Below, piece after piece: positions 55,543-64,000 of a DNA stretch of 64,000 nt. The DNA lies in the NCBI GenBank assembly GCA_026004795.1, contig BPJV01000004.1, positions 558,001 to 622,000 of the forward strand, in the 5' to 3' direction. How positions within the stretch are numbered: the stretch's first letter is position 1; every line of letters starts with the position of its first letter. The notes beneath the pieces were generated by a model. The model ran no database searches. It was not told the DNA's origin and saw only the letters and a list, made by a program, of their open reading frames with translations. The DNA comes from Pirellulaceae bacterium (GTDB lineage: Bacteria > Planctomycetota > Planctomycetia > Pirellulales > Pirellulaceae). The position numbers were made by a program, and so were the translations under genes.

Positions 55543-55839
55543 ATGGATAATCAAATCAACGTGCTGGCGCTTGTCAAAGGGGACCAGCATTTCATTTTTC
55601 TTTACGACGAGGCGAACCGCGTAGAGACCCTGCGAACCTTGGGGCGATTCGCTGCCGATCCCGACATTGACTTCAGTTGGCATGACGCCGCGTTCATGAG
55701 CCAGCGTATTCGCGATCTGGCTTACCGTGCTGCCAAAGAACAAGCCGTGCCGCCGGAGGAGGAGTGCCAGCCGATTGATGTCAGCAAGCTAGCATTGCGG
55801 CGGCGATTCTCGTTGAAGCACGAAGAAGATCTGCTCTGA
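55543..55839 (+). CDS. Small conserved-looking protein of unknown function upstream of xerC
   Basis: 98 residues from ATG 55543, supported by GGAGG 8 nt upstream. It has no signal peptide, membrane helix or Cys motif. The sequence 'LVKGDQHFIFLYDEANRVETLRTLGRFAADPDIDFSWHDAAFMSQRIRDLA' is a compact alpha/beta pattern. It ends 21 bp before xerC and is very likely cotranscribed. I recall such a gene next to xerC in planctomycetes, but no function. Confidence 0.75.
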   Translation: MDNQINVLALVKGDQHFIFLYDEANRVETLRTLGRFAADPDIDFSWHDAAFMSQRIRDLAYRAAKEQAVPPEEECQPIDVSKLALRRRFSLKHEEDLL

Positions 55840-55860
55840 GCGGCCGAGAGTTGACCGACC

Positions 55861-56766
55861 ATGCACCGTCACGTCGCGCAGTTTCTTCAGTACCTGGCTG
55901 TAGAGCGCAATGCTTCCGATTTGACCATCAAGTCCTATCGGGAGGACCTGATCGACCTGGCGGATTACCTGGCCGACCAGCTCGGAGGTGACGTCGAACC
56001 GCAGCGGATTACGCCCCGAGATCTGCGCAGTTACCTGAGTGCGTTGCACGAGGCGGGGTATGCGCCGGCCAGCATCAGCCGCAAACTCGCCGCCCTGCGC
56101 AGCTTGTTCCGCTATGCCCAGCGTCAGGGATGGTGCGATTCCAATCCCGCGAAACCATTGCGCAATCCGCGCGCACGACGCAAGTTGCCTCACTTCCTTA
56201 CCGATCGCGAAATCGAACAATTGCTTGAGGCCCCCGATGTCTCGCAACCATTGGGAAAACGAGACAAGGCGATCCTGGAAACCATGTATTCGGCAGGTTT
56301 GCGTGTCAGTGAGGTCGTGGGGTTGTGCGATGGTGATCTGGATTTGGAGGAGGGAGTCGCCCGAGTTAGGGGAAAGGGGAGAAAAGAACGGTTGGCGCCC
56401 CTCGGAAGGTATGCGATCGACGCGATTGCCGACTATCTGACGCATCGCCAACTGTCGCCCCGGGAAGCGGCCGGAAAACTGGCTCCCGTGTTCGTCAATC
56501 GATTCGGCCGGCGCTTGACAACACGAAGCGTCGGACGCATGCTCGAAAAGTACATCCAACAGGTTGGGCTGGACAGGCGTACCAGTCCCCACACACTCCG
56601 CCACAGTTTTGCCACGCACTTGCTCAATCGCGGTGCCGACATTCGCAGCGTCCAGGAATTGTTGGGGCACAAGAGCCTGGTAACGACGCAGATCTACACC
56701 CATCTCAGCACGGCGAACCTTCGCGAAGTATATCTCCGCGCTCACCCCCGCGCTCGGGCGTCCTAG
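55861..56766 (+). CDS. xerC: Tyrosine recombinase XerC/XerD
   Basis: 301 residues, normal for Xer recombinases. The N-terminal SAM-like core-binding domain is at 1-90. The catalytic domain has the full set: Arg148 ('SAGLRVSEV'), Lys172 ('GKGRKER'), His244 and Arg247 ('HTLRHSFATHLL'), His270 ('LLGHKSL') and nucleophile Tyr279 ('TQIYTH'). It resolves chromosome dimers at dif with a partner. No integron or phage context is nearby, so the housekeeping role is most likely; XerC versus XerD cannot be decided without the paralogue. Confidence 0.94.
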   Translation: MHRHVAQFLQYLAVERNASDLTIKSYREDLIDLADYLADQLGGDVEPQRITPRDLRSYLSALHEAGYAPASISRKLAALRSLFRYAQRQGWCDSNPAKPLRNPRARRKLPHFLTDREIEQLLEAPDVSQPLGKRDKAILETMYSAGLRVSEVVGLCDGDLDLEEGVARVRGKGRKERLAPLGRYAIDAIADYLTHRQLSPREAAGKLAPVFVNRFGRRLTTRSVGRMLEKYIQQVGLDRRTSPHTLRHSFATHLLNRGADIRSVQELLGHKSLVTTQIYTHLSTANLREVYLRAHPRARAS

Positions 56767-56989
56767 CTGCCGCGTCTCAGGCTAGCAAAGGTGATGACGA
56801 CGGAAATGCCGTCTTGCCAGCTAAGAGCACTCCCTACGAATTGCGGAATCGCTATGCGGGAGCCGTTTTGCCCCACCGGCTGCCCCTACCGTTCAGGGCG
56901 GCAGCCCGTGGAGTTGGGGATGGTAGCGGCGGGGATGGACGGCCACCTATGGGGAGCCATAGAAATGGTTGTCGGCCGAGGACGCAAAC

Positions 56990-57310
56990 TCAAGTCGTGC
57001 GCTCAATGGTCTCGTGCGTTGAGGCAACCTTGGGGAATCGATGGCGATACCGCCACCGCTCCCAGAGCGTTGCGTGCCGTAAGCGAGGATCGTCTCGAGA
57101 GACCAGGTGTTCCTTGCCCCGCCGAGTTCGTAACAGCAGTTTGCCATCGGGACGAACGTCGACCACGGTCCAATACTTTTCCACGATGTAGGAATAGTCG
57201 TCACCTTTCGGGGAGGCGACCACTTCGCGCGCTCGTGGGCCAGGTGAAGGGCTATGCTTGTCCTTCGCGAAAACCATCTTGTCGCCAACTTTGGCTTCTT
57301 TCACTCCCAT
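56990..57310 (-). CDS. Small basic protein of unknown function
   Basis: 106 residues from ATG 57310 (the frame runs 26 codons further upstream). It has no signal peptide. The sequence is basic with a beta-rich middle: 'AKVGDKMVFAKDKHSPSPGPRAREVVASPKGDDYSYIVEKYWTVV', then 'DGKLLLRTRRGKEHLVSRDDPRLR' and an Arg/Trp-rich tail. This resembles small SH3/PRC-barrel-like or RNA-binding proteins, but I cannot name a family. The distinct codon pattern and long coherent frame make a real gene likely. Confidence 0.65.
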   Translation of the reverse strand: MGVKEAKVGDKMVFAKDKHSPSPGPRAREVVASPKGDDYSYIVEKYWTVVDVRPDGKLLLRTRRGKEHLVSRDDPRLRHATLWERWRYRHRFPKVASTHETIERTT

Positions 57311-57475
57311 CGATAGTTGCTGTCCCTTCGTAGAATCCTTGCGACAAGCGCGATATACGAACAAGAATAATAAGTGCGGAGGCGCCACTGCGAAAATTGA
57401 ATCTGCCGCACACGTGCGGAAGACACTGGGCGACGTTTCGGTGGGGCTAAATCTCAGGCGGTTGGAGCTAGCGTG

Positions 57476-58210
57476 TCAGGCATTGTCGCCTCGGGCCAAC
57501 TGATCGCGAAGACGGGCGGCGAGCTCGTACTGCTCTTGGGCAATGGCTTCAGCGAGCTGATCCTTCAAGGTTTTTCCGATATGGAAATCGTCGCGAATCT
57601 GCTCTTGCAGATATAGCAGGCGTTGGACCATTTCGTCCGATTCGTACTCGTTGTCCCAGCCCATGTCGACGAAGTTGTCGGCAATGCGGTTCAAGCCATC
57701 TTCCAGCGCGTCCAAAGCACGTTGCGGAGAATCGTCCTCCAGGGCGCTCAAGGCGGCTGCTTCCGCCCGCTGGTAGAGCACCAACGCCCGATGCTGCTCG
57801 TGCTGCAACGTCCAATCGTCGCATGGCGAATGGTCTCGGCACATATCCATCAAAGCCAGCGTGTGGTCGGCATCGGCGACTGCCTCGGCAAACCGTCGCA
57901 ATCTCAGCCAAGCCATGCGGCGATGATAATACTGCACGAATTCGCGATCCACTTCATAACACAATTCTTCGCTCATGACGAAATCAGGATCGCGCACTTC
58001 TCGGTAGGACAACAGGTCGAGCAGCGTGGGAAACCCCTCCGGGCACTCGCCGTCGGGACGTCCACACGTCTCCATTTGCAGGATCCCCAAGTCGACACGC
58101 ATCTGGATCAAATCGCGACCGTCATTCCCCTTCACCAGGCGCACGGACGGTTCTTCTGGGTTGAATGGCCACTGTTGAATAAGAAAATCGAGATGACGTC
58201 CCGCGTTCAT
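57476..58210 (-). CDS. Protein with C-terminal UVR (UvrB/UvrC) motif
   Basis: 244 residues from ATG 58210, preceded by GGGGGT. The N-terminal third opens 'MNAGRHLDFLIQQWPFNPEEPSVRLVKGNDGRDLIQMRVDLGILQMETCGRPDG', followed by helix-rich sequence with TPR-like spacing ('FVQYYHRRMAWLRLRRFAEAVADADHTLALM'). The last 30 residues, 'LKDQLAEAIAQEQYELAARLRDQLAR', match the UVR motif that mediates UvrB-UvrC and McsA contacts. There is no nuclease or helicase domain. I recall it as a planctomycete-specific type; a protein-interaction role is likely. Confidence 0.75.
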   Translation of the reverse strand: MNAGRHLDFLIQQWPFNPEEPSVRLVKGNDGRDLIQMRVDLGILQMETCGRPDGECPEGFPTLLDLLSYREVRDPDFVMSEELCYEVDREFVQYYHRRMAWLRLRRFAEAVADADHTLALMDMCRDHSPCDDWTLQHEQHRALVLYQRAEAAALSALEDDSPQRALDALEDGLNRIADNFVDMGWDNEYESDEMVQRLLYLQEQIRDDFHIGKTLKDQLAEAIAQEQYELAARLRDQLARGDNA

Positions 58211-58549
58211 TGTTACCCCCTTTGGCGAGCATGCTCGCTTGAAAATCTCTTTCCTTATGCTGGTATCGCGTTCCGTACATCGCAGCCAGGGAATCGGTGT
58301 GCGGCCACGCACGTTTCATTCCCTGCAGGAAGTATAACACCATTGCCCTCAAGGTGAAGGTGTACGTCAGGCGATGGGATGGCCAGGGACGAGCTGGGTG
58401 GGGGGCAATCAGCGGCTTCCCGCTCCTGGCTGCCCGGTGGAGGAAGCATGGACAAGCGAAGGCCGCTCGTCTTCGTGTCGTCGATCAACGGGCACACTGG
58501 GGCGTCAAACTGCCTGCGGTATGCCTCACGAGCGGGCAGCAAACTGATG
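58211..58549. other. Gap between two minus-strand genes
   Basis: About 340 bp with no supported gene. It should carry the promoter of the UVR-motif gene. No terminator-like hairpin was identified. Confidence 0.35.
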
Positions 58550-59233
58550 TTAGTCGACCAGTTGGTTGGCCGACTCCACAGCAGCCACGAATTGCTCCTC
58601 GCGCATAGTAAGTATGCGGGGGATGTTCTTGAGAACGGCCAGCCGCCCAGAAGTGAGTTGGCCGCTGGCGCCGGCCAGCGCGAATATTGCTTGCACCAGC
58701 TGGTATTTCTCCGTTTCCGTGCGTCGGGCAGCCATCGTTCGCAATAGCGCCGAGGTGCTCAAGTGCGCCAACTGCACCTCCCCGCAGGCTTCACCGAACC
58801 GGTCCCGCGACAAGCGCCGCCCGGTCAATTGCTCGTATATCTTGCGGGCCAGCCGAATCTCTTGTTCCGTTACGTTCCCATCCTCGCAGGCGATAGCCGC
58901 CATCGCTCTCAGCAGGTCGTCGGGCCAGGACACTGCTGCCACACGTACCGTGGTACCGTCTGTCGAGATTTCCTCGATCGGCTGGGGAGATGGTCGAGTG
59001 CCGGCGTTGACGTGGTTGGACACCTGGAGGATGGCTGGTTCGAACACCGTCTGGCATCCGTTGCACTCCACGTACTCGGCGAGCTTGCCGATGGGGAGGA
59101 CGGGAATGAAATACAAGGTGAGAAAGGGGCGTGAAGTTCGATAACGATAGGGTTGGCGCGTGCCGCATTCGGGACAGGTGAAGATCCCTTTTTCACGCGT
59201 GCTTTTCCACTCGAAAGTACCGATCAGAATCAT
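58550..59233 (-). CDS. Zinc-ribbon plus TerB-like domain protein
   Basis: 227 residues. An N-terminal zinc ribbon uses 'CPECGTRQPYRYR' and 'CNGCQTVFEPA', with a hydrophobic 'RPFLTLYFIPVLPIGKLAEYVEC' between the Cys pairs (the zinc_ribbon_15-like pattern). Residues about 105-225 form a helical TerB-like domain: 'LLRAMAAIACEDGNVTEQEIRLARKIYEQLTG' and 'EKYQLVQAIFALAGASGQLTSGRLAVLKNI' (two acidic/metal-type repeats of the TerB fold). Probably cytoplasmic; TerB-like domains occur in stress and envelope-sensing systems, but no ter genes are nearby. Confidence 0.76.
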   Translation of the reverse strand: MILIGTFEWKSTREKGIFTCPECGTRQPYRYRTSRPFLTLYFIPVLPIGKLAEYVECNGCQTVFEPAILQVSNHVNAGTRPSPQPIEEISTDGTTVRVAAVSWPDDLLRAMAAIACEDGNVTEQEIRLARKIYEQLTGRRLSRDRFGEACGEVQLAHLSTSALLRTMAARRTETEKYQLVQAIFALAGASGQLTSGRLAVLKNIPRILTMREEQFVAAVESANQLVD

Positions 59234-59827
59234 CGCGGCATCTCGGCTCGCTGCGGGAGTAACGTTCGATCGCCGCGGGCGTAGTAAGATGGCTGGAACG
59301 TCTGCCGTGGTAATCGGCCCATGCCTACCATGGTAACTGTAATTCTTATTAGCTCTTGCGGCAAACGGTCAGTTAGCATCAGCGCGCATCCGATTCCCAG
59401 GAGGCTGTCTGGCGACACCGTGAACTGATGCCAGTTGGGGCTCGAGGGGCGCTGCATTCTAGCTTCCCGAACGAGCATCGTTTTGGCTGGCCGTAGTTCT
59501 CCAACACGCTTGGGCGCTGGCCGAGACGGTGGACGACTGGGAAGACGACGAAAGGCCATCTGCCTGCAACCATCCGAATTCGCGTGGTTGGCCCCCGGAG
59601 AAAGAGAACGTCCTCCAAAATCTTTCCACGTGGCCGTAGCCGCCACCTTATCCTTATCCTTCCCTGCGCTCACGGTGCTTAGCCAACTGGTCTGGCCCGC
59701 CGAGCTGGAGCCGATGTTCCCATGTCGACATTCGGCCACGATGCGCAGAGGTTACAATGAGCCTCCAGCGGAGAACTGGAAGTCCCTCACAAGCATTCTA
59801 ATAGCAGCTTTCAGGATAGGTCAGCCA
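59234..59827. other. Divergent intergenic region
   Basis: 594 bp between the TerB-like gene (minus) and the DJ-1 gene (plus). A minus-strand frame (59230-59739) ends with an ATGA overlap onto the TerB-like start, but its sequence is low-complexity and unlike a protein, so I do not annotate it. The plus frame upstream of 59828 is an extension of the DJ-1 frame. Confidence 0.4.
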
Positions 59828-60424
59828 ATGTCCAAAGGTAAAGTCTTGATCGTCATCGGTGATGCGGCCGAAGTCCTCGACACGATGTATCCGTACTATC
59901 GGCTTCAGGAAGCAGGGTTCACTCCCGTGGTCACGGCTCCGGAGAAACGGCGGTACCAAATGGTGTTGCACGAAGTCAAACCGGGCTGGACGATCACCAA
60001 GGAATGGGAGGGGTACACGATCGAGTGCGACGTGCCATTCGCGGAGGTGAACGAAGAGGAATACGTCGGCATTTTTTTCTCTGGTGGACGCGCGCCAGAG
60101 TACATTCGCTACGACGAAAACCTGGTGCGCATCACGCGGCATTTTTTCGAGACGAACAAGCCCATTGGGTGCGTGTGCCACGGTGTCGAGATTCCCGCAT
60201 ACGCCGATTGTGTTCGCGGCCGCCGCATGGCTACGGTCGCCAAATGCCGTTTCGATCTGGAAGTATGTGGTGGTATTTTCGTCGATGCGCCGTCGGTTAT
60301 CGATGGCAATCTATTCAGTGGCCGGACGTTTCACGACAACGGGCATTTCGTCGGCCCATGGATCGATGCATTGTTGAAGTACAGCCAGAATCGCAAACCT
60401 CCATCCCCACAAGCCACCTCGTGA
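59828..60424 (+). CDS. DJ-1/PfpI family protein
   Basis: 198 residues from ATG 59828; the open frame begins 131 codons earlier, but that part lacks protein character. It has the DJ-1 fold: 'KVLIVIGDAAEVLDTMYPYYRLQEAGF', 'YVGIFFSGGRAPEYIRYDENLVRI', and the nucleophile-elbow Cys in 'PIGCVCHGVEIPAYA'. Unlike typical PfpI proteins, two Cys flank a Val before the conserved His. Family members include glyoxalase/deglycase-like and stress proteins. No signal peptide; function not specific from sequence. Confidence 0.86.
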   Translation: MSKGKVLIVIGDAAEVLDTMYPYYRLQEAGFTPVVTAPEKRRYQMVLHEVKPGWTITKEWEGYTIECDVPFAEVNEEEYVGIFFSGGRAPEYIRYDENLVRITRHFFETNKPIGCVCHGVEIPAYADCVRGRRMATVAKCRFDLEVCGGIFVDAPSVIDGNLFSGRTFHDNGHFVGPWIDALLKYSQNRKPPSPQATS

Positions 60425-60872
60425 GGAGACAGCGTTTTCCTCGTCTGCCTTTCCGCACGCAACCGCAAGCAGGCAGTTCGTTTGCTGCCGCGCCGGAGCA
60501 TCCGACCATGGTCGAGCAAAGGTTGGTACAAGTCACCAAGATGGTGGCGAGCAGGTAGGAGGCGTGGACGCGTCCAGGAATTGACACAGCGCAATGCGCT
60601 CCATGGAACGACGCCTGGTGGCTGAACGCGGCGATGGTGGTCCCCGTAACGTCTCCCTGCGAAGGGTGTCGTCGTAGTTTTGGCATGGCGTCGTCCGCTT
60701 CCATCCACCCGCCGCACAGCGCCCCCTGGGATGCTGCGGCTGGCGGGGACATCCTGGGGAGCGAAGCGGGTAAAATATAGCCACCTCACACGGATCGCCT
60801 GCCCAGCCCCTGCTCGCCTGGGAAGGTGGCGACATCCCTTCCCACCTGCACTTCCTACTCGAGTTGAAAGCC
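60425..60872. other. Gap before the PVC-type dehydrogenase gene
   Basis: 448 bp with no gene on either strand that I can support. The promoter of the dehydrogenase gene should lie here. Confidence 0.4.
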
Positions 60873-63800
60873 ATGAGCCAAATTGCACCATCGTCAGCGA
60901 GCTGTTTGTGCGAAGAGCCGAGCGTTTTTCCTCCTGCGCACCGAGCGCTCCGGCGGTCCTTGTCGGTGGGGATCATCGTTTTGCTGTGCTGGCAATGGAT
61001 GGGGGTGTTGTCGGCGCAACAACCTGAGCAGGAAGCAACATCTGGCGACGGATTGAGCGAACCGAGCCTGGAGGTGGCCGGCAATGAACAGGTGGCTGAG
61101 ATCCTGCGTACGTTTCAGCCGCGCGGAGTGATGGCCGATGGGTCGCAACCGACGCCGCCGGAAGAAGCGGTGAAAACGTTTCATCTGAAGGACGGAGTCG
61201 AAATCGAATTGGTGGCGGCTGAACCGGTGATCTCGCAGCCCCTCCATGTCAGTTGGGACTCGCAGGGACGGCTATGGGTGGTGCAGTATCGCCAGTACCA
61301 GTACCCTGCCGGACTGAAAGTCGTGCGCTTCGATCAGCACCTGCGAGCGGTATTTGATCGCCTGCCGGCTCCGCCGCCCTACCATGTGCCCGGCAAGGAT
61401 GTAGTCACTGTATTGGAAGACACCGATGGCGATGGACGGTATGACGCGCACCGCGACGTTATCACCGGGTTGAACATCGCCACCAGTGTGGCGGTGGGGC
61501 AGGGAGGAATCTGGGTGCTCAACCCGCCCTATCTGTTGTTCTATCCCGATGCCGACGGCGACGCCGTACCAGATACCTCGCCGGAAGTGCACTTGCGAGG
61601 GTTCGGTTTGCAGGATACCCACTCGGTGGCCAACAACTTGACGTGGGGCCCCGACGGTTGGCTGTACGGTGCCAATGGCAGTACCACCGCCGGCACGGTT
61701 AGCTCCGCGGCAACACCCGGCATCGAGTTCGCCGGCCAGTGCATTTGGCGGTATCACCCGACGACGCATGTCTTTGAAATCTATGCCGAAGGCGGTGGGA
61801 ACACGTTCAGCTTAGAGATCGACGCCGCCGGGCGAGTATTCTCGGGACACAACGGCGGCAACACCCGCGGTTGGTATCATCCCCAAGGAAGTTATTCCGC
61901 CAAGAACTGGGGCAAGCATGGACCGTTAACCAACCCTTATGCCTTCGGCTATTTTCACGCCATGCCCATGGAAGGCGATCCGCGGCGGTTCGCGCAAGCA
62001 TTCGCCATCTATGAGGGGGGGCTGTTTCCCGCCGATACCTACCAGGGTACCATCATCGCACCCAACTCATTGCAAAACCTGGTTTGGCATAGCCGTCGAT
62101 TGCCTCACGGCTCGACGTTCCGTACGGTCGATCTACCGAATCTGCTGGAGTCGACCGATCGCTGGTTTCGCCCGGTGCACGTAGCGGTGGGGCCGGACGG
62201 AGCGATCTACCTGGCTGATTGGTACGACACGCGGTTGAGCCACGTCAGCCCGCTGGACGACTGGCATAAAGAAAGCGGACGCATTTACCGCTTGTTTCCC
62301 AGCGGACGGCTGCCACGGCGCGACGTCGGCGACTTGACGCAACTCACGGCTACGCAGCTGATTGCTCTGCTGGATCATGATAACAAATGGGTGCGTCGTC
62401 AGGCGGCGCTGGAGCTGGGGTGGAGAAAGTTGGGATCTGCGGAAGTTCAAGCCCATTTGTTCGACCAAATCCTGCAGCGTGGTTCCGTGGACGCTTTGTG
62501 GGCGTTGCACCTGGTGGGAGGACTGACGAGCGAGCGGGCGGGAACGCTGCTGCAGCATCGATCGGCCGACGTGCGTCGCTGCGTGGTACGACTGCTGGGA
62601 GACCGGCACGAAGGACATCCCGCCCTGGTCGATCTGGCGGCAGTAGAACCCAGTGCGGAGGTCCGCAGTCAGTTGGCCGCGTCGGCCCGACGGGTCGACG
62701 CGGGCATCGGCCTGGCGATCATCGGTCGGCTGCTGGGTCACGACAACGATGTCAGTGATCCCCATCTGCCCTTGATGGTATGGTGGGCCGTCGAATCGCA
62801 CGCGGAGGACTTCGCGGCCATCACGCAGTGGCTGGCCGACTCGCAAGTGTGGCAGCGGACAATGATGCGGACTGCGGTGACCGAGCGGCTGATGCGCCGA
62901 TATGCTGCGGCGGGGCGAAACGAGGATTTGCAACGCTGTGTGCGATTACTTCAACTCGCGCCCACCGCCGAGGACCGGCACCTGCTGGTGGCGGGATTCT
63001 ACAAAGCCTATCAGGGTCGCACGATGCCGCCGTTGCCGCCGACACTGGCCGAGGCCATGGAGGAATTCCGCAGGACGCGCGGTAACGAAGGCCTCATCCT
63101 CGCCATCGCCCAGGGCGATACGTCGGCGGTCCAGCGAGGGCTCGAACTGCTCCGTTCCGCGGATGCCGATGTGGCGTTGCGGATCGAAGTTGCGACGGCC
63201 TTCGGGCGGCAACCTTACGCCCCAGCGGCGGATGCCTTGTTAGCCCTGGCGCTGGGCCAGTCGACCGATGAGCCAGCTTTGCGCCGCGTAGCACTGCAAG
63301 CTCTGGCTGCCTACGAAGCCGAGGAAATCGGCCACCGGCTGGCTGCCGCTTTTGCTGGACCGATCTCCGCCGAATACGGTTTGCGCGATACCGCTTGCCG
63401 TACCTTAGCTGCCCGCGCATCCTGGGCCACGGCGCTGCTGAACGAAATCAACCAGTGGCGTGTTCAACCGACGGATGTGCCCCCCGACGTGGTGCAACGA
63501 CTAAGAACCTATCAGCAACCTGAATTGGTCGCGGCCGTCGAACAAGCATTCGGCAAAGCGCCGCAAGTGGAATCCCCAGCGCAGACTGCGCACATCAAAC
63601 GCCTGCTTACCCTGGTGCGCAGCCGCCGCGGGGATGCCGAGCGAGGGAGAGAAGTGTTCCGACAGCGATGCGGGGTGTGCCACCGGTTGTTTGGCGAGGG
63701 GGAAACCATCGGGCCGCCCCTCGACCACTATGATCGTCAGAATCTTGAATTTTGGTTGACGGCGATCGTCGTTCCCAGTGCGGAGATTCGCGAAGGTTTC

Positions 63801-64000
63801 CAATCGTATCTGGCGCTGACCACCGGCGGTCGCGTGGTTACCGGAATGGTGGCCGCCCAGGATGTGCATACGATCACGCTGCGCACGGCTGATAGTCAGT
63901 TGATCGTTCTACCGCGCGACCAGCTCGAGGAGTTCCGTGCTATCGATCGCTCCCTTATGCCGGACAATATCCTCGATTCGCTGGACGATGCGCAGATTGT
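60873..64000 (+). CDS. PVC-type membrane-bound dehydrogenase with HEAT repeats and c-type heme site (3' end outside window)
   Basis: At least 1042 residues; the frame is open to the window edge. The ATG at 60873 is followed by a signal/anchor segment (about 33-50, 'VGIIVLLCWQWMGVLSAQQ'). A six-blade, glucose-dehydrogenase-like propeller spans about 95-480 ('GLQDTHSVANNLTWGPDGWLYG', 'HVAVGPDGAIYLADWYD'). Alpha-helical HEAT-like repeats run from about 490 to 890. A cytochrome c domain has 'CGVCHRLFGEGETIGPPL' (CxxCH) at about 930, then the 'ITLRTADSQLIVLPRDQLEE' end region. This architecture is a planctomycete hallmark; substrates are thought to be sugars or alcohols, with electrons passed to the heme. 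Confidence 0.9.
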   Translation, partial: MSQIAPSSASCLCEEPSVFPPAHRALRRSLSVGIIVLLCWQWMGVLSAQQPEQEATSGDGLSEPSLEVAGNEQVAEILRTFQPRGVMADGSQPTPPEEAVKTFHLKDGVEIELVAAEPVISQPLHVSWDSQGRLWVVQYRQYQYPAGLKVVRFDQHLRAVFDRLPAPPPYHVPGKDVVTVLEDTDGDGRYDAHRDVITGLNIATSVAVGQGGIWVLNPPYLLFYPDADGDAVPDTSPEVHLRGFGLQDTHSVANNLTWGPDGWLYGANGSTTAGTVSSAATPGIEFAGQCIWRYHPTTHVFEIYAEGGGNTFSLEIDAAGRVFSGHNGGNTRGWYHPQGSYSAKNWGKHGPLTNPYAFGYFHAMPMEGDPRRFAQAFAIYEGGLFPADTYQGTIIAPNSLQNLVWHSRRLPHGSTFRTVDLPNLLESTDRWFRPVHVAVGPDGAIYLADWYDTRLSHVSPLDDWHKESGRIYRLFPSGRLPRRDVGDLTQLTATQLIALLDHDNKWVRRQAALELGWRKLGSAEVQAHLFDQILQRGSVDALWALHLVGGLTSERAGTLLQHRSADVRRCVVRLLGDRHEGHPALVDLAAVEPSAEVRSQLAASARRVDAGIGLAIIGRLLGHDNDVSDPHLPLMVWWAVESHAEDFAAITQWLADSQVWQRTMMRTAVTERLMRRYAAAGRNEDLQRCVRLLQLAPTAEDRHLLVAGFYKAYQGRTMPPLPPTLAEAMEEFRRTRGNEGLILAIAQGDTSAVQRGLELLRSADADVALRIEVATAFGRQPYAPAADALLALALGQSTDEPALRRVALQALAAYEAEEIGHRLAAAFAGPISAEYGLRDTACRTLAARASWATALLNEINQWRVQPTDVPPDVVQRLRTYQQPELVAAVEQAFGKAPQVESPAQTAHIKRLLTLVRSRRGDAERGREVFRQRCGVCHRLFGEGETIGPPLDHYDRQNLEFWLTAIVVPSAEIREGFQSYLALTTGGRVVTGMVAAQDVHTITLRTADSQLIVLPRDQLEEFRAIDRSLMPDNILDSLDDAQI

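Noticed and set aside
55861-56766. Phage or integron integrase
   Set aside because: Length and motifs fit XerC/XerD; no att-like repeats, cassette array or phage genes nearby.
59230-59739. 169-codon minus frame with ATGA overlap to the TerB-like gene
   Set aside because: The overlap is suggestive, but the residues are low-complexity and the frame is antisense to the extension of another frame; no homology seen.

Overview
The window looks like a chromosomal segment of a Planctomycetota bacterium (Pirellulales-like; inferred from gene content, as there is no rRNA). The clues are a large secreted PVC-type membrane-bound dehydrogenase with HEAT repeats and a c-type heme site, Tat-exported sugar-isomerase-like TIM barrels, several short proteins of a kind I associate with planctomycetes, long gaps between genes, and scarce, isolated metabolic genes. 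Base composition is moderately GC-rich throughout. I see no phage, insertion sequence, CRISPR array or integron.

Layout. 0.7-5.8 kb (minus strand): a SUF iron-sulfur assembly operon, sufR-sufC-sufB-sufD-Rieske ferredoxin. 6.6-15.3 kb: a Cys-rich secreted repeat protein with its own terminator, two Tat-exported TIM-barrel isomerase-like proteins, a nucleoside hydrolase, trpD, a zinc-ribbon/thioredoxin lipoprotein pair, and an NAD-epimerase/DUF2867 protein. 15.5-21 kb: an Fe-S photolyase gene with a frameshift, tRNA-Ser(CGA), a double-domain class II aldolase gene with a frameshift, and a secreted TIM-barrel protein. 21.7-31.3 kb (minus): a CusBA-type heavy-metal RND efflux operon extended by two exported proteins that each carry a pair of Cys modules, and probably by a Cys-rich exported protein at its head.

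31.5-37.5 kb (minus): cardiolipin synthase coupled to a phosphatase-methyltransferase fusion, a beta-propeller lipoprotein, fabI and an acyl carrier protein. 38-42.3 kb: a tRNase Z-like hydrolase, then a minus-strand set of SelA-like PLP protein (lacking the catalytic Lys), SDR and DHDPS-family aldolase. 42.8-45.9 kb (plus): HD-GYP, PilZ and a polyprenyl-phosphate sugar transferase, which probably link c-di-GMP to exopolysaccharide. 45.9-49.5 kb: bioD, the agmatine-to-putrescine pair aguB-aguA, and a HIT protein with a small membrane protein. 50-60.4 kb: a 1229-residue AsmA/TamB-like protein, a lipoprotein, xerC behind a small unknown gene, three minus-strand proteins of unknown or weakly known role, and a DJ-1/PfpI protein. 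From 60.9 kb the PVC-type dehydrogenase runs off the window.

Two genes (photolyase at 16558-16562, class II aldolase at 18452-18457) are each broken by what looks like one extra base in a C/G homopolymer. Both would be intact after removing one base, so sequencing error is as likely as real decay. The most distinctive system is the metal-efflux operon with its four repeated CPV-x3-PLG-x-MG modules. Homology statements rest on reading motifs and recall of families, not on database searches.
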